Origin: Clostridium sp. E02
Lineage (GTDB): Bacteria; Bacillota; Clostridia; Lachnospirales; Lachnospiraceae
Assembly (NCBI RefSeq): GCF_003833015.1
Contig: NZ_RJLQ01000005.1
Location: forward strand, 1-64,000
DNA: 64,000 nucleotides
Direction: 5' to 3'
Shown here: positions 15,798-23,099 of the stretch, in pieces
Layout: every line of letters starts with the position of its first letter
How positions within the stretch are numbered: the first letter of the stretch is position 1
The notes under the pieces: generated by a model
What the model was told of the DNA's origin: nothing
Database searches by the model: none
What the model saw: the letters and a program-made list of their open reading frames with translations, nothing else
Made by a program: the position numbers and the translations under genes

Positions 15798-16020
15798 AGT
15801 AACCCAGTAACCTAAAAAAACACCCCCCTATATATAGAAAAATAATTTTATGATTTTAGTATTATATTTAACAATATTTTATAAAAAATGTCTCCTACGT
15901 AGGGAAAGTTAAAAAAGTGGGTTACTAGGTTACTGTAGTGCTTAAAGCCTTATTTTACAGGGGTTAAAGCGGTAACCTATAAAATTAAAATGTAGGTTAC
16001 TGTAACCATAATTAAGGTTA
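15798..16020. repeat. GTAACC/GGTTAC iterons, candidate replication origin
   Basis: Eight copies of GTAACC or its complement fall in 225 bases after the DUF927 gene, mostly in the larger form AGTAACCTA/TAGGTTACT: at 15798, 15806, 15920, 15928, 15971, 15995, 16002 and 16016. Two of them form the perfect palindrome GGTTACTGTAACC (15995-16007). The stretch between 15840 and 15890 is almost pure A+T. Repeats beside an AT-rich tract next to a primase/helicase pair are the usual form of an iteron origin. Confidence 0.7.
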
Positions 16021-16036
16021 CTTAGGAGGTTTTGTC

Positions 16037-16267
16037 ATGTCAAACGAAGAAATCAAGAACATATTTAACGAGATACATAATGTTTTCTGGAAGAAATGGA
16101 GAGATAACGTTCCTGCAAGAGATTCCAAGGACTGGGAGGTTATCGTTCAAGAAGGAAAAGACTTGATGAAGAAATATAATCATTGCCCATTGGTAGTTTG
16201 CAATATGCGTGAGCTTATTGGAGAACTGAGTGATCGAATGAAAAAGTGTGAGAAAGGTGTCTGCTAA
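16037..16267 (+). CDS. Small hypothetical protein
   Basis: A 76-residue, mostly helical and charged protein (NEIHNVFWKKWRDNV, LMKKYNHCPLVVCNMRELIG). I do not recognise a family. TTAGGAGG lies seven bases before the ATG, so it is very likely translated. It follows the iteron region directly, and one iteron (16016) is close to its ribosome site, which could let an iteron-binding protein control it. Confidence 0.6.
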   Translation: MSNEEIKNIFNEIHNVFWKKWRDNVPARDSKDWEVIVQEGKDLMKKYNHCPLVVCNMRELIGELSDRMKKCEKGVC

Positions 16268-16298
16268 AAAGAAAGGCGGAGTAAGCTGCACATACATT

Positions 16299-16531
16299 TT
16301 GAGTGTATGAAAAATCCATAAAAAAGGAAGAAGCCGACAAGATGGGGATTCCTGCCGGCAGTATGAAAAAAAGTTTCATATGAAAAGGTTGTTTGCCTCT
16401 TTACAAGTATTAATATACCGGGGAAATGTGACGGGAATTTGATGGATCTGTGAAGAGATTGTGAAAGGAAGTTTGTACATTGATAATTGAATATTGATAG
16501 TTGGTAGTGTTGTGGTAGAATATAGATATTA
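16299..16531 (+). repeat. Dispersed promoter-bearing repeat, copy B (inside the element)
   Basis: About 230 bases similar to copy A at 4582-4806: the CATAAAAAAGGA block, the AGCCGACAAGATGGGGAT hairpin, ATGAAAAAAAGTTT, three TGTGA boxes at 16427, 16449 and 16460 (same 22- and 11-base steps) and the promoter TTGATA-N16-TAGAAT (16494-16521). It occupies the whole gap between two genes and directs the DUF4177 gene 24 bases after its end. Confidence 0.7.
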
Positions 16532-16554
16532 GAGAATATATGGGGGCAATTATT

Positions 16555-16740
16555 ATGAAAAAATATGAATATGTAAATGTGCATATCGGTAAATTTATTG
16601 GAGCGAAATCAGAAGAGCATAGAAAAATCATTAATGAATATGCTGATAAGGGATATCGTTTTGTGGGGTATATCCCAACCAATATAACGGATTATGGGAA
16701 AATAAAAGATATTGATTTAATATTTGAAATTGATTTTTAA
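16555..16740 (+). CDS. DUF4177 domain protein
   Basis: A 61-residue protein matching the short DUF4177 pattern: KKYEYVNVHIGKF, then INEYADKGYRFVGYIPTN and a closing DLIFEIDF. The family's function is unknown. The ATG at 16555 is chosen over an upstream in-frame ATG because the family begins at KYEYV. It has its own promoter in the repeat upstream and its own terminator, so it is an independent cassette (moron-like) within the element. Confidence 0.75.
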   Translation: MKKYEYVNVHIGKFIGAKSEEHRKIINEYADKGYRFVGYIPTNITDYGKIKDIDLIFEIDF

Positions 16741-16767
16741 CCTATAATATCATAAAAGTACTATTTG

Positions 16768-16801
16768 ACTATCAGCTATTAAATTCGGTTGATAGTTTTT
16801 T
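16768..16801 (+). terminator. Terminator after the DUF4177 gene
   Basis: ACTATCA (16768-16774) pairs with TGATAGT (16790-16796), followed by TTTTTT. Confidence 0.75.
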
Positions 16802-16823
16802 ATTGCCCAAAAGGAGGGATACA

Positions 16824-17186
16824 TTGAGAAAATCATCAAAAGAACAGCGAGAAGAGAAAGTGAAACGGGAAAAAGCTTTGCAGGCTGAAATGGCTGTAGC
16901 GATAAAGGCACCGCCGGTTATGAGCTTCAGTGCAAGAATGCCGGCTTATACATATACGAGTTTGTGTTCGGATCCGAAACTTAAGAAATCACCAGAACAC
17001 AGATCAAATCATCCAGAAGGGATACAGCCTGTAGTAACGGAAAAGCTATGCTTGATCTGTCGTAAACACTGGCCTGTTGATTGCGGACGTGAGAACTGTG
17101 ATTGCGATAGACAGGGGCATTTGTTTAGTTCGGGAGTTTATTATGAGCCTAAAAGGAAGGAGGTGACAGTTTGGAGACTAAGATAA
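16824..17186 (+). CDS. Hypothetical protein with C-terminal zinc-binding cysteines
   Basis: A 120-residue protein. The first half is basic and helical (SSKEQREEKVKREKALQAEM); the second half has CLICRKHWPVDCGRENCDC, a four-to-five-cysteine cluster that looks like a small zinc site. No family recognised. The start is TTG 16824, five bases after AAAGGAGGG; the frame is also open from TTG 16803 but that lacks a ribosome site. It overlaps the next gene by 16 bases, so the two are coupled. Confidence 0.6.
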   Translation: MRKSSKEQREEKVKREKALQAEMAVAIKAPPVMSFSARMPAYTYTSLCSDPKLKKSPEHRSNHPEGIQPVVTEKLCLICRKHWPVDCGRENCDCDRQGHLFSSGVYYEPKRKEVTVWRLR

Positions 17187-17584
17187 CTAGGAAATTGCTG
17201 GAGGACTATAAAAAAACGAAACGAGAGATTCCTGTGTTGGAATACGAGCTTGTAGAAATGCAAACCACGGATTCTGGAATTGGGAATGATATTATTTTCG
17301 ATTACCGAGATGGATATCCTAAGCCCCAGAGTGTAGTAGGATTCGATTGGCCGTTGTATGAACATAGGCAAAAAGTCCTAGAACGCAAGAAGGAGATAAT
17401 AGAAGCAATAGAGCAGTGGATCAATGCCATTGAGGACGGGCAAACTCGTTGTGTCTTCCGCATGAGGTACATAGATGATATGAACTGGGTTAAGATAGCG
17501 GCAAAGACAGGATTTAAGGGAAACCATGATTATCCAAGACTTTATATTAGGGACAAGTATTTTAAAGAGTCAGGAATTAAATAA
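17171..17584 (+). CDS. ArpU/RinA-like late gene regulator
   Basis: A 137-residue protein with a helical N-terminus and a sigma-region-4-like HTH at the end (RCVFRMRYIDDMNWVKIAAK and TGFKGNHDYPRLYIRD). This is the pattern of ArpU/RinA/Xpf-type proteins that switch on late genes of Gram-positive phages. It starts at TTG 17171 behind AAGGAGGTGACAG. In phages it stands just before the terminase genes. Here the sheath gene follows after 310 bases and holds the place of the lost head module. The direct repeats at 17588-17614 are a plausible target. Confidence 0.72.
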   Translation: METKITRKLLEDYKKTKREIPVLEYELVEMQTTDSGIGNDIIFDYRDGYPKPQSVVGFDWPLYEHRQKVLERKKEIIEAIEQWINAIEDGQTRCVFRMRYIDDMNWVKIAAKTGFKGNHDYPRLYIRDKYFKESGIK

Positions 17585-17587
17585 AAT

Positions 17588-17625
17588 ATATCGTTTACAT
17601 CGGAAATATCGTTTTAGAATATAAT
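17588..17625 (+). promoter_or_regulatory. Candidate late promoter with activator repeats
   Basis: ATATCGTTT occurs at 17588-17596 and again at 17606-17614, 18 bases apart, followed by TATAAT at 17620-17625. There is no consensus -35 box, which fits an activator-dependent promoter run by the ArpU-like protein just upstream. Confidence 0.5.
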
Positions 17626-17639
17626 TAGGTCAAAAGGTT

Positions 17640-17893
17640 TAAGCCGATGCCCTCCCCCTGCGATTGCCGGGTGTAACGGCTTGGCGGCCGATTCGCCCGG
17701 TTTATACTCTGCCAAGACATTTGCCTGTTTTAAGGCTCTTAGCGTATAGCTAGGAACAGGTGACATGGCTAAGGCATGGGGGGGGTACTACAAAGCTTGA
17801 TTTTGCTAAGGTGTTACTTTTTGAGCCTGCGTATAGTGTCAAAGATGCAAAGAAAATATTAAACAATTTTTATGAAAATAAGGAGGGAAATAG
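17640..17893 (+). other. Structured GC-rich leader before the tail operon
   Basis: Some 110 bases (about 17640-17750) are markedly richer in G+C than their surroundings and full of complementary tracts (GCCGATGCCC, GCCGGGTG, CGGCTTGGCGGCCG; CCTGTTTTAAGG with GGAACAGG). A run of eight G at 17778-17785 follows. In the present sequence it gives a short frame (MAKAWGGYYKA). One G fewer would open a frame (GTTKLDFAKVLLFEPAYSVK) running on into the sheath start. This is either the edge of the deleted head module or an untranslated regulatory leader. Confidence 0.4.
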
Positions 17894-19231
17894 ATGGCAG
17901 GTGAAACTTGGACTAGTCAAAATAAGAAACAGCCGGGAGTGTATATTAATGTGAAATCGAGTATGACACAGGCGGTCAGTGTTGGAGATCGGGGTATAGT
18001 TGCGATTTGTGAGCCGTTATCCTGGGGACCAGAGGGTGAGATTATGACCATTCATGTAGGCAATGATTTTACTCCTTACATTGGGTATGACTCCACCAAT
18101 AATAAAGCACTGTTTTTAAGAGAAATTTTTAAGGGGAGCGATCGGACTACCGGACCAGTAAAAGTATTACTTTATCGCCCCAGTGCCACAGACGCAGTTA
18201 AAGCTACCGCAACGATTGAACCACTTACTGTTACCGCAAAATATAACGGTGTAAGGGGAAATGATATTTCTATTTCCATTATTACGGATCCTGATAACGC
18301 AGGAAACTTTATAGTGCAGACTGTAGTTGATGGAACGGTAAAGCATTCCCAGTATGGGAAAAAAGTAACAGACCTAAAGAGCAATGACTGGGTTATATTC
18401 TCTGGAACTGGAGACTTGGTGGACAGCGCAGGAGCGCCCCTTACGGGTGGCAGTGACGGGACTGTAAGTAGTGCAGCATATTCCGCGTTTTTAACCGTTT
18501 TGGAATCTTTTTCCTTTAATGTTTTGATCTATGATGGAGCTGACAGCGCGGTACAATCCGCTTATGTGGCTTTTGTTAATAGAATGCGAGATAATCTAGG
18601 TAAGAAGTGTCAGGCTGTTATGGCAGGTATTGAGAGTAATTCCGAAGCGATCATTTGTGTTAAAAACGGAGTAATACTTTCTGACGGAACCATTCTTACT
18701 CCGCAGCAGACGTCATGGTGGGTTGGTGGCGCGGAGGCAGGAGCTAATTACAATGAATCTTTGGTGTATGGGCAGTATCCAGACGCTGAAAATGTATCTC
18801 CCCGATTGACTTCTTCCGAGATTGACGAAGCCCTGGACAAGGGTCAGATTGTATTCTTTGAAGAGTTTGGCTCTGTAAAGATTATGTCTGATATTAACAC
18901 ACTAACCACTTATACCTCAGATAGGGGGGAAGCATTTCGTTTAAATCAGGTGATCCGGATCGTAGACACGGTAGTAAATGACATCTATAAAAATTTTTCC
19001 AAAAATTTTATTGGTAAGACGCAGAATAATGCAACCGGCAGAGATTTATTGAAAGTCTGGATTGTAGGACATTTGAATGAGATCCAAGCAAATGGTGGTA
19101 TTCAGAACTTTATTGCAGATGATGTGGTTGTGGGAGCAGGTGAGGAGATCAATTCCGTTGTGATAACACTGGCAATCCAGCCCGTAGCAGCCGTAGAAAA
19201 GATTTATATCACGGCGACCCTTACAGATTAA
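17894..19231 (+). CDS. xkdK: Tail sheath protein (XkdK family)
   Basis: A 445-residue contractile sheath subunit. It opens KQPGVYINVKSSMTQAVSVG and shows the family landmarks RGIVAICEPLSWGPEG, TALTGG-like PLTGGSDG and a C-terminal TYTSDRGEAFRLNQVIRIVD and SVVITLAIQPVAAVEKIYIT. The sheath surrounds the tube and contracts to drive it through the target envelope. The presence of a sheath puts the particle in the myovirus/R-type class. It starts behind AAGGAGGG and is the first structural gene. Confidence 0.93.
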   Translation: MAGETWTSQNKKQPGVYINVKSSMTQAVSVGDRGIVAICEPLSWGPEGEIMTIHVGNDFTPYIGYDSTNNKALFLREIFKGSDRTTGPVKVLLYRPSATDAVKATATIEPLTVTAKYNGVRGNDISISIITDPDNAGNFIVQTVVDGTVKHSQYGKKVTDLKSNDWVIFSGTGDLVDSAGAPLTGGSDGTVSSAAYSAFLTVLESFSFNVLIYDGADSAVQSAYVAFVNRMRDNLGKKCQAVMAGIESNSEAIICVKNGVILSDGTILTPQQTSWWVGGAEAGANYNESLVYGQYPDAENVSPRLTSSEIDEALDKGQIVFFEEFGSVKIMSDINTLTTYTSDRGEAFRLNQVIRIVDTVVNDIYKNFSKNFIGKTQNNATGRDLLKVWIVGHLNEIQANGGIQNFIADDVVVGAGEEINSVVITLAIQPVAAVEKIYITATLTD

Positions 19232-19244
19232 CAGGAGGTAGATT

Positions 19245-19715
19245 ATGAGCTTTTTATTAGAACGTGATGCCTTAAACGGAAAAGCTGGCCGGGCTTTTGC
19301 TGTGATTGATGGTAGGAACGTGGAAATGTTTGGTTTAAAGAAGATTCAGGCGGATGCAGAGTTCCAAGAATCAGATTTTAAGGTAGTTGGTACCAATTTG
19401 GTACAGAAAAAGACTTCCGGCGTATCACTTACTGGCTCTGCAACTGTTTATTATGGGACACCAGAGTTTTTAAATATGCTTAGGGCTTATTTGAAAACAG
19501 GCAAGCTTCCCTATTTTACAATTCAGATCACAAATGAAGATGAAGGCAGCTCAATTGGAAGCCAAACGGTAGCCCTTTATAATGTAAAGCTTCAGAAGCT
19601 TCCTATTGCCATTTTGGATGCTGACACAGAGTTTTTGACAATGGATATCTCATTTAGCTTCACGAATGTTGAGATTCTTAACGCATTTTCATCCCCAAAG
19701 CAGTTGGGAGAATAG
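19245..19715 (+). CDS. xkdM: Tail tube protein (XkdM family)
   Basis: A 156-residue inner tube subunit. It contains the family's opening RDALNGKAGRAFAVIDGRNV and a middle DAEFQESDFKVVGTN, and closes with LTMDISFSFTNVEIL. Hexameric rings of this protein form the hollow rod. The order sheath-tube-chaperone-tape measure is that of PBSX. The spacing to the sheath gene is 13 bases, with AGGAGG before the ATG. Confidence 0.92.
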   Translation: MSFLLERDALNGKAGRAFAVIDGRNVEMFGLKKIQADAEFQESDFKVVGTNLVQKKTSGVSLTGSATVYYGTPEFLNMLRAYLKTGKLPYFTIQITNEDEGSSIGSQTVALYNVKLQKLPIAILDADTEFLTMDISFSFTNVEILNAFSSPKQLGE

Positions 19716-19724
19716 GAGGAATTT

Positions 19725-20141
19725 ATGAGCGCATTAAAAGCATTTTTACAGCCATCAGTAGCGGGAGAAACAAAAGAGGTCATTGTTTCCCAACGTTTTA
19801 AAGATGAAAAAGGAAAGCCTGTCCCTTTCGTTATTAAAGCAATTTCACAGAAAGAAAATGAAAAAATTGCAAAAATGAGTAGGGAGACGGTTAAAATGAA
19901 CGGAACTCCGGTTGAAAAGTTGAATCATTTCCTGTATACCAAAAGGCTCATTCATGCCTGCGTACAGGAACCGGATTTTGGGGAACAGGAGATCTGTAAG
20001 TATTATGGAACAGAGGATCCGCTGGAGGTTCCTTCCCAAATGCTTAGCATTGGAGAGTATAACCGCCTGTCAGAAGCAATCCTAGAGTTAAATGGCATGA
20101 AAGATTTAGAAGATAAGCAGGAAGAAGCAAAAAACTCTTAA
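19725..20141 (+). CDS. xkdN: Tail assembly chaperone (XkdN family), frameshift partner 1
   Basis: A 138-residue protein with the XkdN pattern: LKAFLQPSVAGETKEVIVSQ, FVIKAISQKENEKIAKMSRE and LSIGEYNRLSEAILELNGM. It coats the tape measure during tail assembly and is not expected in the particle. Its end carries A AAA AAC at 20129-20135 in the right phase for -1 slippage, and the following frame encodes a second chaperone domain; see the next two entries. Confidence 0.88.
   Translation: MSALKAFLQPSVAGETKEVIVSQRFKDEKGKPVPFVIKAISQKENEKIAKMSRETVKMNGTPVEKLNHFLYTKRLIHACVQEPDFGEQEICKYYGTEDPLEVPSQMLSIGEYNRLSEAILELNGMKDLEDKQEEAKNS
20129..20135 (+). other. Slippery heptamer for programmed -1 frameshift
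   Basis: A AAA AAC is read as GCA AAA AAC in the zero frame, the classic X XXY YYZ form with the last codons of xkdN in P and A sites. A slip gives KK-LLNGGD and enters the frame of the small gene at 20153 with no stop between. Conserved -1 slips in tail-chaperone genes (lambda G/GT and many others) make the longer product in a set ratio. Confidence 0.8.
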
Positions 20142-20152
20142 ACGGGGGAGAT

Positions 20153-20290
20153 ATGGACGTGCAGCTGGCTTACTATATGTTTGCCAATCATGGACGCTTC
20201 CCCGGGGAAGTTGTAGACCTTCCGGAAAATGAGAAAATATTGTTGTTTCAAATGGCAGTAAAAGAAATTAACAGCAGACCCAAGAAGTAG
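20153..20290 (+). CDS. Tail assembly chaperone, -1 frame extension
   Basis: A 45-codon frame (MDVQLAYYMFANHG, then FPGEVVDLPENEKILLFQMA) ends 10 bases before the tape measure gene. It lies in the -1 frame relative to xkdN and is open back to the slippery site, so it is most likely made as an xkdN fusion of about 188 residues. Separate initiation at 20153 is possible but its ribosome site (GGGGGAG) is close. The protein matches in place and size the T part of other chaperone pairs. Confidence 0.7.
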   Translation: MDVQLAYYMFANHGRFPGEVVDLPENEKILLFQMAVKEINSRPKK

Positions 20291-20300
20291 AGGAGGACCT

Positions 20301-22364
20301 ATGGGAGAGATAAGAGAAGAATTAATACTTAGTGATCAGTTCAGTGCATCTTTTTCCAGGTTTCTTAATCTTGGAAATACTGCCATCAACCAAATGGGGC
20401 GCATTGATCAATCCGTAACGAGAACAGAAAGAACCATGCGTCGGTCGATTGGCGGAGCTACTGGAGCTGTTATAACAAATATGAGACAGATTGGTGAGTC
20501 AGCGAATGAAATCTCTTCTTCTGGTTTCGATAAGATGGAAGCGCAGCTGATCAAAATAGCAAACAATACATCTAAAGCCGCAAGGGAGCAAGATAATCAT
20601 AATCGTAAGGTAAAAGAAACGAATAATTCGGCAGGAAATCTGCTGTCAAATGTTAAAAAAGTGGTCTCGGTCGCGTCTGGATTTAAAAATCTGTTTAATA
20701 TATCTGACAAGATGACACAAACTTCAGCACGCATTAACATGATGAATAAAAGCTTTCAGTCCCCTGCGGCGAATACAGGCTCGCAGGGATCTGAGTCACT
20801 AAACAAAAGCCTCAGGGAGACTAAAAGAATCCAGGATGCTATCTTCCAGTCTTCGCAGAGGTCAAGAACAAGCTACCTCGCGACAGCGGACGTGGTTGCA
20901 AAGTTGGGGATAAGTGCGGGGGGCGCTTTTTCTGGAAGTGATGAAGTAGTGGCTTTTGTTGAGAATTTAAACAAACAGTTTGTCATAGCTGGTGCCAGTC
21001 AACAGGAAATTTCTGCCGCATCTCTGCAGCTTACTCAGGCAATGGGAACTGGGGTACTACAGGGAGAGGATTTAAACACAATATTTGCGGCTGCACCAAA
21101 CGTAATACAGACAATAGCGGATTATCTCGATGTTCCTGTTGAAAAAATTAGTGAGATGGCATCAAACGGTCAGATTACAGCTGGGATTGTTAAAAATGCA
21201 ATGCTGAGCGCCACAGATAAGATAAACCAGGAATTTGACTCTACGTCTATGACGTTCCAACAGGTAGGGATAGCGATTGCTAATTCTCTACTTCAGGCAT
21301 TCCAGCCGGTTATTCAGCTAATTGGACAAGGAGCGGCATTTATTTATAAGAACTGGTCCTCTATAGCACCCGTGTTTTACGGGGTTGCAGCAGGGATTTT
21401 GGGAGCAGCGGCGTGCTGGGGGATATATACCGTATCTCAATGGATCGCAAACGGAGCAGCGGCAACATTCTTTGCAACCTTAATGTCCAATCCATTGACG
21501 TATATTGCTATCGTTATTGCTGCTGTAGTTGCAGAAATATACAGTTGGGTGCAATCGGTGGGAGGCATTCAAATAGCTTGGCTAATTTGCGTGAACGAAG
21601 TCTTGACGCATGCGGATCGGTTGAAGCTAGGTTTTATGGTAGCGTGGTCCATGATCAAGGGCGGAACGCTGGACGCCGTTTTTGCGTTTGACTCATTCAG
21701 TGTGAAAGTGCTTAATACTCTCGGGAATATGAAAGTCAATGCCCTAATAATTTTGCAGGATCTTGTAAATGGAGCAATCGACCGGTTTAATAAACTGATT
21801 GGTATGGCAAACAATATCCCAGGTGTATCGATTGATTTGATAGATCACGTAGAATTTGCCTCTGGTGCAGCCATGGAAGAACAGATGAAACAGCAACAGC
21901 GAGCAGCGAAACTTGAAAGAAAAAAGGAAGCAATTTCAGGTGCTAAAGCTGAGTGGAAAACAGAATTTGACAGAGCGCAAAAGGCAGCTGGTGAGGCAAG
22001 GGAAAAGCGGCTGGCAGGAATAGAGGATGCAAAAGAGAAAGCAGTAAGAAAAGCAGCAGGTGACGACGGTTCGACCGGAACCGGCAATAACGGAACCGGT
22101 GATATTGGAACCGTTGATAAGGTCGGCAGTGTTGGTAAGATTGACCAGGACGTAAACATTGCGGATGAAAATATCAAGCTTCTCCGAGATCTGTCAGAAC
22201 GACAGTACGTGGCAATGGTGAATCTTACTGTACCACAAACGAATCTTTCTGTTAGACAGAATGTTGCAGGAGGGGGAGGATCCGATATTGACGCTGTGCT
22301 CGGTGCTTTAAATAATGCGTTGGGAGTTCAACATGTTTCTAGCAGTAATGTTGCTACAGGATAG
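20301..22364 (+). CDS. Tape measure protein
   Basis: A 687-residue protein. The N-terminal third is helical (DQFSASFSRFLNLGNTAINQ; NNSAGNLLSNVKKVVSVASG), followed by a conserved TMP domain (ASQQEISAASLQLTQAMGTG, NTIFAAAPNVIQTIADYL) and hydrophobic segments near 340-420 (GVAAGILGAAACWGIYTVSQ). The end is rich in charged coil and glycine-threonine linker. The tape measure fixes tail length at about 0.15 nm per residue, so a tail near 100 nm is expected. It is complete, with AGGAGG before the ATG. Confidence 0.9.
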   Translation: MGEIREELILSDQFSASFSRFLNLGNTAINQMGRIDQSVTRTERTMRRSIGGATGAVITNMRQIGESANEISSSGFDKMEAQLIKIANNTSKAAREQDNHNRKVKETNNSAGNLLSNVKKVVSVASGFKNLFNISDKMTQTSARINMMNKSFQSPAANTGSQGSESLNKSLRETKRIQDAIFQSSQRSRTSYLATADVVAKLGISAGGAFSGSDEVVAFVENLNKQFVIAGASQQEISAASLQLTQAMGTGVLQGEDLNTIFAAAPNVIQTIADYLDVPVEKISEMASNGQITAGIVKNAMLSATDKINQEFDSTSMTFQQVGIAIANSLLQAFQPVIQLIGQGAAFIYKNWSSIAPVFYGVAAGILGAAACWGIYTVSQWIANGAAATFFATLMSNPLTYIAIVIAAVVAEIYSWVQSVGGIQIAWLICVNEVLTHADRLKLGFMVAWSMIKGGTLDAVFAFDSFSVKVLNTLGNMKVNALIILQDLVNGAIDRFNKLIGMANNIPGVSIDLIDHVEFASGAAMEEQMKQQQRAAKLERKKEAISGAKAEWKTEFDRAQKAAGEAREKRLAGIEDAKEKAVRKAAGDDGSTGTGNNGTGDIGTVDKVGSVGKIDQDVNIADENIKLLRDLSERQYVAMVNLTVPQTNLSVRQNVAGGGGSDIDAVLGALNNALGVQHVSSSNVATG

Positions 22365-22373
22365 GAGGAAATT

Positions 22374-23099
22374 ATGCGGAACAAATATAAATTTTTTGCT
22401 GATATGGGAGGAGATACGATTGAATTCCCTGTTAATCCGAAAGAGTATACTATTTCCTATCCTTCAGACAATAAGACCTATAATATTTTGGATAAAGGAG
22501 AGATCGTAATTCCTAGGTTGCCGGCTTTAATGGAGGTGTCCTGGGAATCGTATTTTCCAGGAGATCGTGATGATCCGTTGATTTGTGGTAATGACTGGAT
22601 GAACCCAGAAGATTATTTGGAAGCCATTATTGACGCTAGGGATAATCGGGAGATATGTGACCTCGTCATAAGCCGGTACGATGCTATGGGAAGTAGAATG
22701 TTTGATACGAATATCAGTTCAGTAATAGATGGCTTTGAAACTACGGAAAAGGGTGGAGAGGCAGGAGATGTATATTACAAAATTAAATTTAAAGAGTATC
22801 GAGATTTTGCTCCGATCAAAGTATCGTTACCGCAGGAAAGTACGGCAGGCTCGGATTCAATTCAGACGGAGAAGGAGTCAAGACCATTATCGGCAACCCC
22901 TGAACTACGTGTGGGAGCCACGGTCATTGCAAATGGTACTTATTTCAGCAGTAGTTATGGAGATAAGCCCACAGGCACGGCAAACAACTTATCAACAACT
23001 GTTTCAAGGATTATTCCAGACGCTTCTAGACCTTATCCGATCCTGATCGGTGGAAGTCGTGGCTGGATTAAGGCAGATCAGCTGCAGGTGACTGGATGA
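22374..23099 (+). CDS. xkdP: XkdP-like tail protein with SH3-type end
   Basis: A 241-residue protein. The first 150 residues follow XkdP (IEFPVNPKEYTISYPSDNKT, VPRLPALMEVSWESYFPG-type region, VISRYDAMGSRMF, VYYKIKFKEYRDF). PBSX XkdP ends in LysM; here the last 60 residues (VGATVIANGTYFSSSYGDKP, ending SRGWIKADQLQV) look like a small SH3 cell-wall-binding domain instead. It probably links tube tip and baseplate hub. It overlaps the next gene by four bases (ATGA). Confidence 0.83.
   Translation: MRNKYKFFADMGGDTIEFPVNPKEYTISYPSDNKTYNILDKGEIVIPRLPALMEVSWESYFPGDRDDPLICGNDWMNPEDYLEAIIDARDNREICDLVISRYDAMGSRMFDTNISSVIDGFETTEKGGEAGDVYYKIKFKEYRDFAPIKVSLPQESTAGSDSIQTEKESRPLSATPELRVGATVIANGTYFSSSYGDKPTGTANNLSTTVSRIIPDASRPYPILIGGSRGWIKADQLQVTG

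Noticed and set aside
15798-16020. CRISPR-like array from the repeated GTAACC
   Set aside because: Repeats are six to nine bases, in both orientations, with irregular spacing, and no cas gene is near; iterons fit better.
16264-16682. Two minus-strand frames across the repeat at 16299-16531
   Set aside because: Their sequences (runs of F, I, Y, H) mirror A/T-rich non-coding DNA, and the same bases form the promoter repeat on the plus strand.
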